Source: Hymenoscyphus infarciens (taxonomy: Eukaryota > Ascomycota > Leotiomycetes > Helotiales > Helotiaceae). From it: a stretch of DNA of 64,000 nt. The stretch covers positions 310,001-374,000 of the forward strand of contig LLCB01000008.1 in the NCBI GenBank assembly GCA_001414345.1, given 5' to 3'. How positions within the stretch are numbered: the first letter of the stretch is position 1; each line of letters starts with the position of its first letter. This document shows positions 1-13,102 of the stretch, in pieces. The translations under genes were made by a program, and so were the position numbers. A model generated the notes under the pieces. That model was not told the origin of the DNA, made no database searches, and saw nothing but the letters and a program-made list of their open reading frames with translations.

Positions 1-781
1 GATGGCGTTCAGGGAAGGATATACCATGCTTTTGGCTCGCAAACCTTCGGTCTTCGGAGCTGGGAGCTTTGAACTTGCCAGGTAATAAGATGATGTATGA
101 GATATGAGATATGCATGTGAAGTAAAGTAGAGTTCATCCATCATTTAAGTAGTAAAGATGTAGCTATTGTTTTCCCTCCCATGATCCATCCTTGCATGTT
201 GTGTGCTACAGTTGGCAGTCCTGATATTTGATGTATCATGAATTAATACTCACTGCAGCAAGTACCTTGATCTATCAATGTTCGGCGGTCCTTCCTGTAT
301 CTCTGACCGTGGGCATAACACTTTCAACTGCATTCCAATCACAATTACCAAGCAAAGACAGGAGATTATAGTCAATGATTCCATTTCCTCCCTACACACC
401 TACCACTGCCTCACCCCCACCCAACAGACCCAGTGCTTTGGCGTGGTCACTTGGCCGTGGTACACTATTGAGTTCTGGCTTAGGGGGGGGGTAGTTTTTG
501 TTCCCATCACACCCCCTTCCCTCTCCATCCAAAAAAAAGAGGTTCATTTAGCAGCACGGTCTAGATAATATTTTTGATCCGTGGCGAGGATTCTCGGTCG
601 AAAATTCTTGAGTTTCCGTCTGGTAGAGTCCCAACAAAATTTGATACTAGTAAAAAATTTCATTTTAGATCGCCAGCTTTGCTGAGCAATTTCCTTTACA
701 CACAACAGAGAACCCCCAAAACATGAAAAACGGCTTTTCATCCTCCAGTCTCTGCTTAGAACTTCCAAATCCGCTGTCCTT
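1..781. other. Intergenic, no gene recognised
   Basis: No reading frame here has recognisable protein character. The stretch is moderately AT-rich, with short homopolymer runs (a G run near 482-490). It may hold the 3' flank of the decayed gene on the minus strand that ends at 782. Confidence 0.5.
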
Positions 782-1459
782 TCATCTGCCATTCCTAAGA
801 CAATGCCTCGAGGACAATACCTCGAAAATTGCCGACCTTGACGGAAAGTTTTCTTCTGCGAGAGAGAAGCTCTTGATCAAACGTGGGACAACCTGCATAC
901 CATCGTACTCCCTCCCAACTGGCAAAGAATGGAAACGTGAGCTTTGAGCGGTTTTCTTATTTTCGTGTCCCTCGAATACCTCTAACATGCCATTGTCCAG
1001 ATCAATCACGTAACTCCAAGGGCACAAACGTGCGGCCATACAACAAGACAAATCCTCCAAGGTGACTAAGAGGGGATTATCAGAGTTGGAGCTGGCAATT
1101 GGTTCCAAATCTCCCATGAGTTCCGGAAGCATGCCAGTCCATTCGTCCATTCTTTTCATTTCATTTCGTCTTCGACTCCCTGTTTTTCGTCTTTTGTCAC
1201 ATATCGTATGTGCTCCAAGCCTGTTTGGAGGCGTTCAACATTCCCGGGAGCGGACAGGAATTCCCAAATCATGTAACGGTCGTCGCGAAAAGATTACAAG
1301 GGTCAGTCTAGAGTACTCTCGAGCAATTATAGTAGAAAGAGAATTGACGTACGGATTATGGCGATACGGTGCAGATTTGGCGATAACGAATTTGCCTTAA
1401 ATGACAATGTAAAGCATGTTCTTGCTATTGTAAATCACATCAAGGAGCCCGCCCGACAT
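782..1459 (-). pseudogene. Frameshifted relic of a fungal hypothetical protein
   Basis: Read on the minus strand, protein-like sequence continues from about 1459 to 782 but jumps between frames. An ATG at 1459 opens MSGGLLDVIYNSKN and meets a TAA near 1399. The same frame then gives GKFVIAKSAPYR up to a possible donor (GTACGT, from 1352). RDDRYMIWEFLSAPG (about 1292-1240) is in one frame and MLNASKQAWSTYD (about 1240-1201) in the next. A possible 49-bp intron (1200-1152) leads into an intact 120-odd-residue C-terminus with GMLPELMGDLEPIASSNSDN and YVIDLDNGMLEVFEG. The style resembles a lineage-specific fungal protein of unknown role. I cannot name the family with certainty. At least one stop and one frameshift separate blocks that read as one protein, so a pseudogene is the best call; an assembly indel is the alternative. 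Confidence 0.5.
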
Positions 1460-1812
1460 GATGATGAGATGCGAGACTGCAGTTATTGTGACATTAGACG
1501 GGAGACAGTGATAGTGATGAAAGATATCGCGGAGTGATGTTGCGCAAATGTTCTCGAGAAACTGGGTGCCGATTAAGGGTTTCCGCAGGTTGCGCGGGTG
1601 TCTCTGGGTTTATAGTCCATCCACAATTAGCAATTAGGCAACCATGAGGGGGTTGCATTGGAAAAGGACTTCATTTCAGTTTGCTTGAATTGCTTGAATT
1701 TCTTGAATTGAAGTCGTTTGAGTATCTATTGGATGAGTCGCGTTGGTTGAGTCACGATTTCACATGAGGTGAGATGCGCAGAGCTTCAAACTGAGGGGGG
1801 GCCAACATCCCT
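1460..1812. other. Intergenic, nothing recognised
   Basis: This is upstream sequence of the relic on the minus strand. No reading frame or RNA gene was recognised. A short run of TTGAATTGCTTGAATTTC-like direct repeats lies at about 1683-1715. Confidence 0.45.
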
Positions 1813-2026
1813 ACCAGGGGATGTAGGAATTCGTGACTGGCGAATAGTTAAACAACTCTCTACTATTCTATCTATTGTTTATCTAAAACTCGATAAAACG
1901 ATTCTATTATTCTAAAAGGCTTAAATAATTAAGATTTTAATATATTTATTATTTTAAAGAAGTTAGAACAATTATAGAAGCGTAAGTACTTCGAGAATAC
2001 AGTCACGAATTCCTACACCCCCTGGT
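1813..2026. mobile_element. MITE-like inverted-repeat element
   Basis: A 26-bp terminal inverted repeat is visible, with one mismatch. The left copy (1813-1838) begins ACCAGGGGATGTAGG and the right copy (2001-2026) is its reverse complement, sharing GTAGGAATTCGTGACT exactly. The roughly 160-bp core is very AT-rich and has no reading frame. TCCCT lies just outside both ends (1808-1812 and 2028-2032, one base off on the right), a possible target-site duplication. Size, terminal repeats and lack of coding fit a non-autonomous DNA transposon. I cannot assign a superfamily. Confidence 0.6.
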
Positions 2027-3351
2027 GTCCCTGAACTTCGCTTAGGTGACCTACCAATTCCAGTTACTGAAGCCTGTTTGAGCACCACAGTGCATGATTT
2101 GTGGCTTGCATTCCAACCTCCTCTCTCAATCCATTAGACTAGAATAGCTGATAGGAAAGCGCAGCTTTGCTGCCTGCAGGACTTAGTAAATGACAGATAG
2201 GATGAGGGAAAAGGTTTTGCTCAGAAGCAATAGATATTAAATGACAATTAAAAGCTTGCCATTTCTGATAGCAAGGCCACCTTGGGCTTTGCTAACTATG
2301 GCTACGAGGTAGAAAAATAGAATTGCTTGAATATTGAAGGACGAGAAAGTTTCTTGTTTTAAGGTAGCGTTTTACTATCACTTATCTGGCCAGCTGTCCT
2401 GTGTAAACTGTGTCTTGTGCGGCTGTCTTTAAACGAGCTTGGGGGTGCCCGAGTCGGCTGTGTATGTAAGATCTCTAAACATAAAGCTTGTGTCTCAAGT
2501 ATATGGTTACCGTAAGAGCTGAGATACGAACTAGAACTCTTGGATAAGAATTATTTCAGCCAGCCTTCGTCAGTCACCGCGAGTTCCGACGGCCGAAGAC
2601 TCGCAAAAAGTCCTGCAATCATGCGTGGGGGCCAAAGGTTTGCAGCCATGGAAACGAGATCGGACTTCGCATCCAGTCAGACGACGCATCATCAAAGAAG
2701 AGCCTCATTCAGGATTCAGCCCCGGAACTTAACGTACATTGTCGGGTCTATACTTGGGAACCTCGACCTGGTTGGTCGTACAGTCACACAATGTCTATCG
2801 TGATTTAAAAGCATCGTGGCAATGCAATCTGTCACTCCAAATCTCAAGTCTGGGAATAGTCATAACCCTCAAAATCTCACCCCGCGAGCTTTTACCTTCC
2901 TATGAAATGATCCACTCACTTCTCATTCATTAATCGCATTCTCATTATATTCGCTCCCAAGGCTTTTCCAGAATTATCGTCCGTGTAACCCTTGTGCGGG
3001 TGTCGAGGTCAAGGACGGCTCTGACGTCGAAAGCGCAACCAACCTGGAAGGCCGAGGCGTGATTGCGTTATTCGCCAGGAAGGAACGACCCTGACCTTGT
3101 GGTGGTCGACTTCAAGGTCGCAAGGTGGGAAGGAGCAACCTCTCCTCCTCGCTCGCCCTCAAGGTAGCACAACTTCAACTTTCGCGCTACAGCCTAAAAG
3201 GGGTTTGTGTCGACTATAACTAACTCTCTAACTCTGAGACTCAAAATTTCATCTCCAATTTTTCTCGTGCCAAGTCGAGCATTGCAACACCTGGCACTTG
3301 CTACATGAGCTGACTCGACGAAGAGTCCAGCCGGGGAGGGGAATTGCAGCG
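2027..3351. other. Intergenic, promoter side of the patatin gene
   Basis: Reading frames at 2540-2933 are short and show no recognisable protein character. The 150 bp before 3352 probably hold the promoter and leader of the patatin gene. No tRNA or repeat was seen. Confidence 0.4.
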
Positions 3352-4509
3352 ATGGTTCGAGTTCTATCTTTGGGTTAGTCTTGCTCTGATATTGTGCGCA
3401 TCAAGCGTGCTGACGGAATATAGATGGCGGCGGAGTTCGCGGCTTGTCCGAACTACTTATTCTTGAAACCATCCTGGAGAGAGTCAAGGTCATCAATGGC
3501 CTCAAAGAGACACCATTGCCATGTGAATTCTTCGATATCATCGGAGGAACCAGCACCGGGGGGTAAGTGAGAAACCAAACAGCCTATTCAAACTCCCTTT
3601 GACAAATAGCTCACAAAATATCTCAGAATAATTGCGATAATGCTTGGAAGGCTTAGAATGACGGTTCATGACTGCATCCACGCCTACAAGTCCCTCTCAG
3701 CATTGGCCTTCACCCCCAAGACTAGATGGAGTCTTCCCCTGCCACCTGAAGGCCAATTCTCGACAAAATGTCTAGAGAAGGCTCTAAAACTTGCAATCGT
3801 ACAGCAATGCAGAAAGAATGGTTGCGAAGATACGAGTTGTGAACATTCGGAGCATCTCTTCAGAGACAAGAATGGCTGCAAAACTGTCGTGCTTGCCATC
3901 AAAAAAGACGACATTTCCGGTCCTCCCACACTCTTCAAGACATATGCGACAGACCCACAAATGGCAGAATGTAAAATTTGGGAGGTCGCCAGAGCAACCT
4001 CGGCAGCAACCACCTACTTTCGAAGCATTCCATGTGACGCGGAATTCATTGATGCGGGATTTGGATACAACAACCCTTGCCGAATCTTGCTTGACGAAGC
4101 TCGCAGTGTCTTTCCAAAATGCAAGCTATCACACTTCACAGTCCTCAGCATTGGATCCGGAATCAAGAAGAATATCGGTATCAACAATAGTCGCTCTTCC
4201 ATCTTGCTTGCACTCAAGGATATGGCCAGTGACTCGGATAGGGTTGCTATCGAAATGTTCAAGGACCTTAGTCTCGGCAAGTACCATCGGTTCAATGTTA
4301 CGAGTGGCCTTGAGAACGTCAGGCTTGCGGACTGGAACAAGAACCATACGATTTCTTCTCAAACTCATAATTATATGGGTGATCCGGAACAAAAACATCG
4401 TACGGATGAATGCGTGAGAGCCTTGATTTCTGATAAACGCATAGGGGCCAGAGCGGAGGCGAGTGGCTGGCGAAGAGGTTGGATCAAGCTCACTCGTCGA
4501 CACCATTAG
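3352..4509 (+). CDS. Patatin-like phospholipase, likely C-terminally altered
   Basis: Exons 3352-3373, 3424-3562 and 3627-4509 join to 347 aa, with introns of 50 and 64 bp. The N-terminus reads MVRVLSLDGGGVRGLSELL, the patatin glycine-rich oxyanion loop (DGGGVRG). It is followed by the nucleophile elbow GTSTGG (catalytic Ser about residue 49) and the catalytic Asp motif DAGFGYNNP. Such enzymes hydrolyse acyl esters of phospholipids or galactolipids; in fungi they often carry NACHT, TPR or ankyrin C-terminal domains in NLR-like proteins. Here the frame ends soon after the patatin domain. The +2 frame stays protein-like beyond the stop and includes a well-formed intron (4612-4663), so the 3' end is probably frameshifted. 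The catalytic residues are intact. Domain call is firm; biological role is unknown. Confidence 0.85.
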
Positions 4510-4764
4510 AGCAACAGCAAGAAACGACGAACAGACCCATACTTAAGGAGGAATCACGATCTACCTTTATCGAATATGTAGGATTATCCAAAAATTGGCG
4601 CCAAGAAAGAAGTAAATCCCAACTGTTTTGGTCAAGAAGCTGGCCCTGCTAACTTTTGACTAGGAACTTCCAAAAATTTACCAACTGTGTTGCAACGAAT
4701 TGTGTTAGCTTCCTGGGACAGTTTGAGAAGAGCCGATATATCTGGTAAAGATGCATGGTGCTAA
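4437..4764 (+). pseudogene. Likely detached C-terminal coding tail of the patatin gene
   Basis: In a frame different from the upstream patatin exon, 4437-4611 is open and reads GEWLAKRLDQAHSST, then LEQQQETTNRPILKEESRST and FIEYVGLSKNWRQER. A canonical-looking intron follows (donor GTAAAT at 4612, branch GCTAAC, acceptor TAG at 4663). It splices in phase to 4664-4764, reading TSKNLPTVLQRIVLASW up to a TAA. Good splice signals joining two open segments in phase argue this was real coding sequence. It is out of frame with the patatin exon, so a small indel near 4440-4480 is inferred. An unusually short 38-bp intron (4414-4451) would also restore phase but is less likely. Confidence 0.5.
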
Positions 4765-7700
4765 GGTTCAGAACAGCGCGAATGAAAGCATTCTGGGAGT
4801 TCTTTTGACCAGGTCATCAACGGTGGAAACGATGTGAAACTCCGTGGACTTAATGAAGGTGTAATTTAATGGATAACACGTTGAATCTCAATCTCTCCAA
4901 ACGTTGACCAAGATTTCCTGCCTGAACAACTTCGAAGCGATAGTTGCATCGTCATCATGAGTAAAAGGAAACCTAAGCGAAATTTATTCTTAAGCACGCG
5001 ATAGACAAAAAAGGTGGCGGGACCGCAACGAATAATATATTTCCCCTCCTCTGACTTCGGATAAGAAGCATTTGCTTGTGGAACGCTGATACTACGCCCT
5101 GACATCGAAGTAATGACAAATTGGACTGGCGTATATTATCTGACGACGAAGATATTGGGTAGCCACCCAGGCCCACTTACGTCATGTACTTCTTGGAATT
5201 GAATGCTTCAATTCTATGCCAAAACAGCAAGAACGATTACCTCCCCCCCTCCCATGATCAAACAAGAGGGCTTAATGTAGGAAAGACTTCCAAAAAGTCC
5301 ACCTACCCTAATCCCACTGCTCAAAAAACCACGAAATTTCCTCCGCTGTTTTTAGCCAACTTGCTCATCAACGGATGTATTCTTCACACAACTACGATAA
5401 AACAAAATGGGGTTTATTCTGGTTTCGGTGTCTTCTTCGTAAGAAAAATTTTCTTCTGGACACCCACTAGCTTACCAAAGCAGCAAGGGAAAGAATAGTC
5501 TATGCAAACGCTCCAGTCAAAAACCCTCCTTCCTAGAAAAGAAAGCAAACTCGGAATCAGATTCGGCGGTGTGAATATTTTCGACGGCAAGCGCAAGTCA
5601 ATTTCTGAAGTTGAATACAAGATCTGAAGTATATATAAAGTAAGGTCCACAAGAATGGAAGGGAGAGATACCCAGATTCCAATTTTTTGTGCGTGTGGTT
5701 TGCGTCGGGTTGTGAAACAACAGAGCATTCGCTTGTTGTATATGTTTCTTCAAAGTCCGCATCTGTTCTTTGTGGGAGAAGATAGTTACTTATAAACAGG
5801 GTATTCACAAGAATTGAGGCTTTTGGAACCATGTGACGCAGGCTAAATATTATTATGTTTTTGGTTGTACTGATTCCATTGACGAGACGTCACTCATGGT
5901 GTGTTTTGTTTGCTTGGTTGGCTCTAGTTTGTGAAGCTCTTTCCCAAAAGTAACACAAATTTGTCAAGTTGCCTTGCCCTCACCAAAACCTTCGACCACA
6001 CCCACCAAATATAATCCCTCCTGAAAGAATTCTTCTCATCGATAGATGAAGAAATGTAAGATCGGGTTTCGAGGGAACCGCACAGGAAGTGGGCAAGAAT
6101 TTAAAAGAAGAGCATGCCAAGTTTCGTAGAGTGGAGAGCTTACAAAAGACCTCGAAAACACCGCGGACTCAATAAATCTGGGAAGAGTAGAAGAGCGGGC
6201 CGGAACCAACACCCTCGTTCCCGCAACCCTCAACATCCGTCTTTTTTTCGCAAGAAATATAAATGAAAAAAGTTGTTTTTGACAAAAACACTCGGTATAG
6301 CTGACTGTAAGAAGAGTTTGCTTTTGGTGGCAAGCGCGATCTCCACGGCAAGAGCACTCATTCGATTTTGTAAAATTAAAATTTGCATTGGGGGGTAATT
6401 TTAAGCGAGGCGGCAGGTTGGTGGTGGGTGGTTGGTTGAGGGCAGACACGAGTAGATGATGTAAATTACCCAGTAATCAGGTCTTGAAAGGGCGTGGTTT
6501 AGAACGGATTGAGGGGTGAAGAATCAAGATTCACGCTTAATGTTGTGGGGTGCACACGTGACCTGGCAGACCTGTATATAGTTACGAAAGTGCCCCGCAC
6601 TCTCCTCTTCTCTTTAGCAGACGTTTTACATACCACACAATTGATCATATTGAATCTACCTTTCTTTTGAGCCTCGACTAGGGCAAGACAACGAAACTAC
6701 GTTCGATACGACTATCCTGTGATACTTAACCCCCACCCAACTATCAACTCCCTTCGTTTAGTACGTAATTGTAGGCAAGCCGGCATTCCCTTGAAGATTT
6801 GCTATAAGGTTCTAAGATAGAGTCTAGAAAGAATATTGAAGCCGTATAGTACATAGTCTTAGACTTTCTCGGAGTATAGCATGGGATGAAAGCCTACAAT
6901 TCCAACTCCAAGACAAGTTAAAGTAGGGAGTAGGGATCACATACACGAAAGGAGCATATTACATATCTCGCTTTCAAGAGATGAGAGCTGTTTAGATTTG
7001 AAGTTGGTGAAGTTAGTCCATATTCATTCACCCAATTGGCTCCCTCAGCTGGTATCATTACTAAGAATGGACCGTACTAAAGTAATATTATGAACGAAGT
7101 TTGAAATAAATAAAAATATTATATTAGATATTAAATGGATAACCACTGATAAAATGCTAAGAATACATAATATATCAAAGCTAAAGAGATGTTTTTATAT
7201 AAATAATAATTATCCAACGCTATAAAGTCAGAGAGAAGATGAGTTTTAGTATAAAAAGATAGGTGTCCCAAGACACGTGTCAACCAACCATAACTCATAG
7301 GATAATCTTAACCTTCCAACCAAAAATATCCGCTTTCTCCTCGACCTTCAATACGTTTTGGTTCGTGATAACTTTGCATAGCCAGGAGTTAAGCTACATA
7401 AACTTACATTTCCGAATACCATGGAAGACAGCTGAGTCTTAACAATTCTGACCATAGTCAGATCCTAAAACCTACTCAAAGTGTTTTTACTGTAGCCCTT
7501 CAGTTAGCTAATAATCTTACACACAATAATACGTCACTTCCCGCACACCCAGGCATCAGTCTACAAAAGATACGCCAAAAGGCGAAGCAAAACCGTGCCA
7601 GAATGAGGCAACCAACTAAGAAATACAGTTGGAGTGTGGACAGGCCACCGAAGTAAAGGGAACCTAATGGCAGAACTCAGTAATGCTATAGGTAGAACTC

Positions 7701-8264
7701 AAACTAACAACCAAGCCTGCTATTCATGCAGTCAGTGATATTGCGTAGGGTTACGCCACGATCCTTTTACTGTCGTTCTTTCTTTCGTCGTCGAAATCCA
7801 TTCTTGGTTTATACCTAGCAGGGGGTTCAAAACTTGTACACTCGGTGAATGAATTAATTACTTGCTTGTGGCACTGAGTCACTTTGTAACTTCACAACCC
7901 CTTGTTGTTAAAATTACCTACTTAGCTACCACTGCGGCAATATCCACGTCTTTATCTTTATCTCGCGGTGGACGGATTACTGCTCGACCATAATACATAA
8001 TTCATTAGTCTACACTACCTTCTCCTGGCTGAAGGTTTCGTATGCCAACCGCTTTTTATACCAACGGAACCTTCTGAAGTTCTGAGCTTAGAGCCGGATA
8101 CCCGCAAGAGACAAGGGCTTGAAGACACTCCTCCATATCCCATCATCAGGGAGAATACTCTTGAAAAGGCACATCACAATCCCCCAAAAAGCCCTCTTTT
8201 CTAAAATCTAATTGCAAGTTAAATTATCAAATATCACACAGTATCCCTGCCCCTCCATATCCAT
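4765..8264. other. Long gene-poor tract
   Basis: About 3.5 kb with no convincing gene on either strand. Frames at 5184-5832 and 6036-6449 lack family motifs and sensible composition. Several blocks are AT-rich (about 7080-7260) with no terminal repeats that I could find. A TATATA-like element at about 6573, followed by a pyrimidine-rich stretch to 6620, resembles a promoter, but no coding start follows it. The tract may hold old, diverged transposon sequence or a non-coding transcript; I cannot support either. Confidence 0.4.
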
Positions 8265-10117
8265 CTAAGGAACAACACTCCCCAACCACGCACCCCCCAA
8301 ATCCGTAAAGAAACTCGCCCCCTTCCCACTAGTCCCATTCCCAGCCGCGCCTTGAACAGCAGCAGTAACGTTACACCTCGTCCTTAGATCCCCCGCAGCA
8401 TCCAACTTCGCCTTCGTAATCCCGACATACTCTTCCAACTTGCAGCTCCTCCCCGGTCCATCTTGGCATTCCGGAACCGGGTATACCGCATCATTAAGTA
8501 AAATCCTAACATACGTCTCCTCCCCACCAATTGTCGAGTTCGAAGCAGTCGTCGAGTTGGAAGGGATGACAAGACGAGGAGGATCGCAAGCACTCTGTTC
8601 CTCTTCAACGGGAGAGCAACTCAATCTCTCAAAAGCCACAGTCCCTCTCATACTAACAAACCGACTAGCCACATATTTCCAACTCTCAGGGATGGCAGAC
8701 CCATTCAAAAGGGTTTGATCAGACATCACCCCGGTCGCAGCGACCAACTCCGTAAGTTGTCCATCATTCAAGAAAGCTGCCACAATATCCGGGACCGCGA
8801 ATTGACTTCCGTTCTTGCTCTTGCCAACTTGTCTTGGTCCTGTTTCCAAATGCCCCACCAAAGAATTCAAGAAGGGCAACATCATTTTCGAAGGAAGATC
8901 AACACCATCACCAATCCCGTAGTAGTAGCGGAGATCTTGGGCGTATTCGTATTGTCTCAACTCCTCGTCCGTAAATACTCCACACCAAGGGGAGAGTTGA
9001 CCAGTGATTTGGGACTCGAAGCCGCAAAGGTATGGGAAGATGCCAACATCCGTTGTAGCGAATGTCAAATTTCCGGTGACGAGAGCGTTAAGACGGGCTG
9101 TGATTGGGGGAAGGTAGATTGAGGCCCAATTTGTTGCTATTTCCTTTTGTCAGTATGAGGAGAGAAAGAGATGGGGGAAGAATACAAACCTTCAGTACCA
9201 CCATTCCCATCCTCAAAATTAGGACACAAATCACTAGGCGCCAAACTATCAAAAATCGCTCCCGGGCTCCCAGTAGAGTTAACAGTAACAACGCTTCCCA
9301 GCGTGCTCGCGGAAGAGCCAAGGAATCCACGGACGAAGTTCTGTGCTGTCTGAACTACACGAGGATAGAGATTGGCCCAAGCCACGAACGGTGAGCCGTA
9401 AGAATAGAGATCCGGATACCTGGTTCTCAACCGATACCCCAAATCATACGCCTCCTTATACCCTGTAGGACTCTCCTGCGCAATCTGCGCCGAAGGATTC
9501 GTGAGGACCGGTTTCCAGCTTTTCAAGAACTCCAAGGACCCAGAAGACGTAAAACTCGCATTTTGGATCTATCCCTAATTAGCACCCAGTCCTTGACCCC
9601 ACAACATCCCAGACAGAGGAAACCTACTTTTGCATACAAGGCAACCCACTCATTATAAGCCCCCGTATCAGGATACCGACTCCCATGCCTCACAACATAA
9701 GCAACCTGCTCAACCGTACAGCCCTCTGGTGTATCGTTACTCTCGTTATTGACATTAGGTCCTGTCCGTATCATATTAGCATTCTCCTCACAATCAAGCA
9801 ACCTTCCCCTCGCCACCACTCTTCCCCCCATCATTGGCCTTCCCACTAACACTTTCCCAACCACCACTTCCCACTTCCCTCACCACCAGAAAACACAAAC
9901 CACCCCCATCCACTCGAAACCCAATCATACAAGAAGAAGCAGAAAAAAACATACCAGCAAACCAAGGACTATTAGCCCCCAAACTCGTCAACGGATTCGT
10001 AGCACCCCCGCTTCCAGGAAGCAAAACATCCTGCACAGGACTGAGATAAACCGGAGCGCTCGCCTCAACAGCAGCAGCACATAGAATCAACACGGAAGCA
10101 GCGTTGGTAGTCTTCAT
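8265..10117 (-). CDS. Secreted histidine acid phosphatase (phytase-like)
   Basis: Four exons (10117-9955, 9761-9628, 9568-9190, 9136-8265; introns 193, 59 and 53 bp) give 515 aa. Residues 1 to about 20 (MKTTNAASVLILCAAAVEAS) form a signal peptide. The branch-2 histidine phosphatase signature RHGSRYP sits at residues 79-85, with His80 the expected phosphohistidine nucleophile. Several N-x-S/T sites and paired cysteines fit an extracellular glycoprotein. Family members release phosphate from phosphomonoesters or phytate outside the cell, often under phosphate starvation. The place where the family usually carries the proton-donor HD/HAE motif reads FLNDGQLTEL (Asn349-Asp350), so the usual His is Asn here. 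Start chosen because it gives the signal peptide and in-phase exons. Substrate cannot be told from sequence. Confidence 0.9.
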
Positions 10118-11055
10118 GATGAACGAACGAACGAGTGAACGACGGTCGGCTATGGACGATTTGTCAAGCAAGGGAGAAAAAAAGCCAAACGAGGGGCAAG
10201 AAACGAGGGGGGGGGAAGGCCGCGCTTGCTGCTGGGCAAAGAAGAGAAAGTGACGCGAAGAGACAGACTTATACCTCCAAGTACTTGTCGAATTTGCACT
10301 TGAACCACTCTTGGTCGGACCCATTCCGTCATCCTTCCCGATAACCAGAATGCAGAAATAGATTGGAATCCAAACACGTGGAAGTGGGATCTCTTGCCAT
10401 TCGATTTTGAAGGTTGAATGTCCATGAAATCCCGGAAATGAGCACCCACAAAGGAAAGACTCCAAGGACCCCCTGTCCTTGGGGAACTCCTCGGCTCCAT
10501 CGGCCTGGAGTAACCCCACCATTAAACTGACGCATCACTTACACAAGCTCGAGATATCGAGAGATCAAGTATGGAAGAATGGCACTACACCATAAAAATA
10601 CACTCTCACACCCAAGGAGATAAAAATCAGTGAACATCATTTTCATTTGCTCTCTAACTAAAAACACCGGCATGCTCTGGAGGACAAGGGAGGAAAAACC
10701 CCAAAACGCATGAAAGAGAAAATCATATTTGAAGAGAACAACAGCTTCAATGATTTAAAAAAAGGGTCGAGAATTTTGGTCCACTCCTCCAAAGCAAATA
10801 AAACAGCAGGCCAAGAAGCCAAGCCAGATTTTCCCCCTTCCCACCGAACCGCTCCATCGCTACCAACAGAACTACTTTTCTGAGTGTTAAAACGTCGCAG
10901 AATACGATAACAGGAGAAATCTACGGCTGGCTCGAGGCTTCGTTCCGATGGTATTCGTGAGAGTCGTGAGGTAGGCACAAATTTTCCGCGACACGCTGAA
11001 GTAAACACATGTTAGCCTTGATCTCGACAGATAAGAGCAGTGTAATTGGCATACC
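10118..11055. other. Intergenic between phosphatase promoter and actin 3' end
   Basis: Holds the upstream region of the acid phosphatase and the 3' region of actin, both on the minus strand. Minus-strand frames at 10150-10538 run out of the phosphatase leader and show no motifs. A G9 run is at about 10208. Confidence 0.4.
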
Positions 11056-12664
<1,609 letters not shown>

Positions 12665-13060
12665 GGCGGCGGATTAACGACCCAAGTCAAATAAAAGAGG
12701 TGAAGTGGGAGATGGCGGTGAAGCTCTCGCAACGATAAGATCGAGGAGAGGGTGGTGTTTGGTGGATGGGGAAGACTACGAAGGAGATTCGTGGTCAGGT
12801 AGTTGACAGATCGGTGGTGTTGACGGGGGGAGATTTCAGGAGAGGATGGGAAGGTTGGGTTGGGAAGGCTACAAGTAGGTCGATGTCACGAAGATGTGTG
12901 GGCCGCGATTTCCAGTTCGGGAGGCGAAGCGAACACTAAATGAACTGCCAACAACGCTGCTTTTACCGGCTGCGATTGGCTTGACTTGACTTTCAGACGA
13001 AGGCAAGAACGAACGAGGTGATACGATGCGATAGGTAGGTAGATCAGCTTTGAGAAAGGC
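12665..13060 (-). promoter_or_regulatory. Actin promoter and leader region
   Basis: Sequence directly upstream of the actin ATG on the minus strand. It has no reading frame of note and contains CT-rich blocks on the sense strand. Extent is inferred from position; no transcription start can be fixed. Confidence 0.45.
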
Positions 13061-13102
13061 AGAAGAGGAGAAAGGTAAGAAGAGGAGAAAGGTAAGAAGA
13101 GG
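13061..13102. repeat. 17-bp tandem repeat, purine-rich
   Basis: The unit AGAAGAGGAGAAAGGTA occurs twice back to back (13061-13077, 13078-13094), followed by half a copy. On the actin sense strand this is a CT-rich tract about 400 bp upstream of the start codon. Confidence 0.85.

Noticed and set aside
2540..2933. Two overlapping plus-strand frames upstream of the patatin gene
   Set aside because: Short and motif-free; no join to the patatin exons in phase.
6036..6449. 137-codon minus-strand frame
   Set aside because: No motifs, overlapped by another frame, and composition typical of random sequence.
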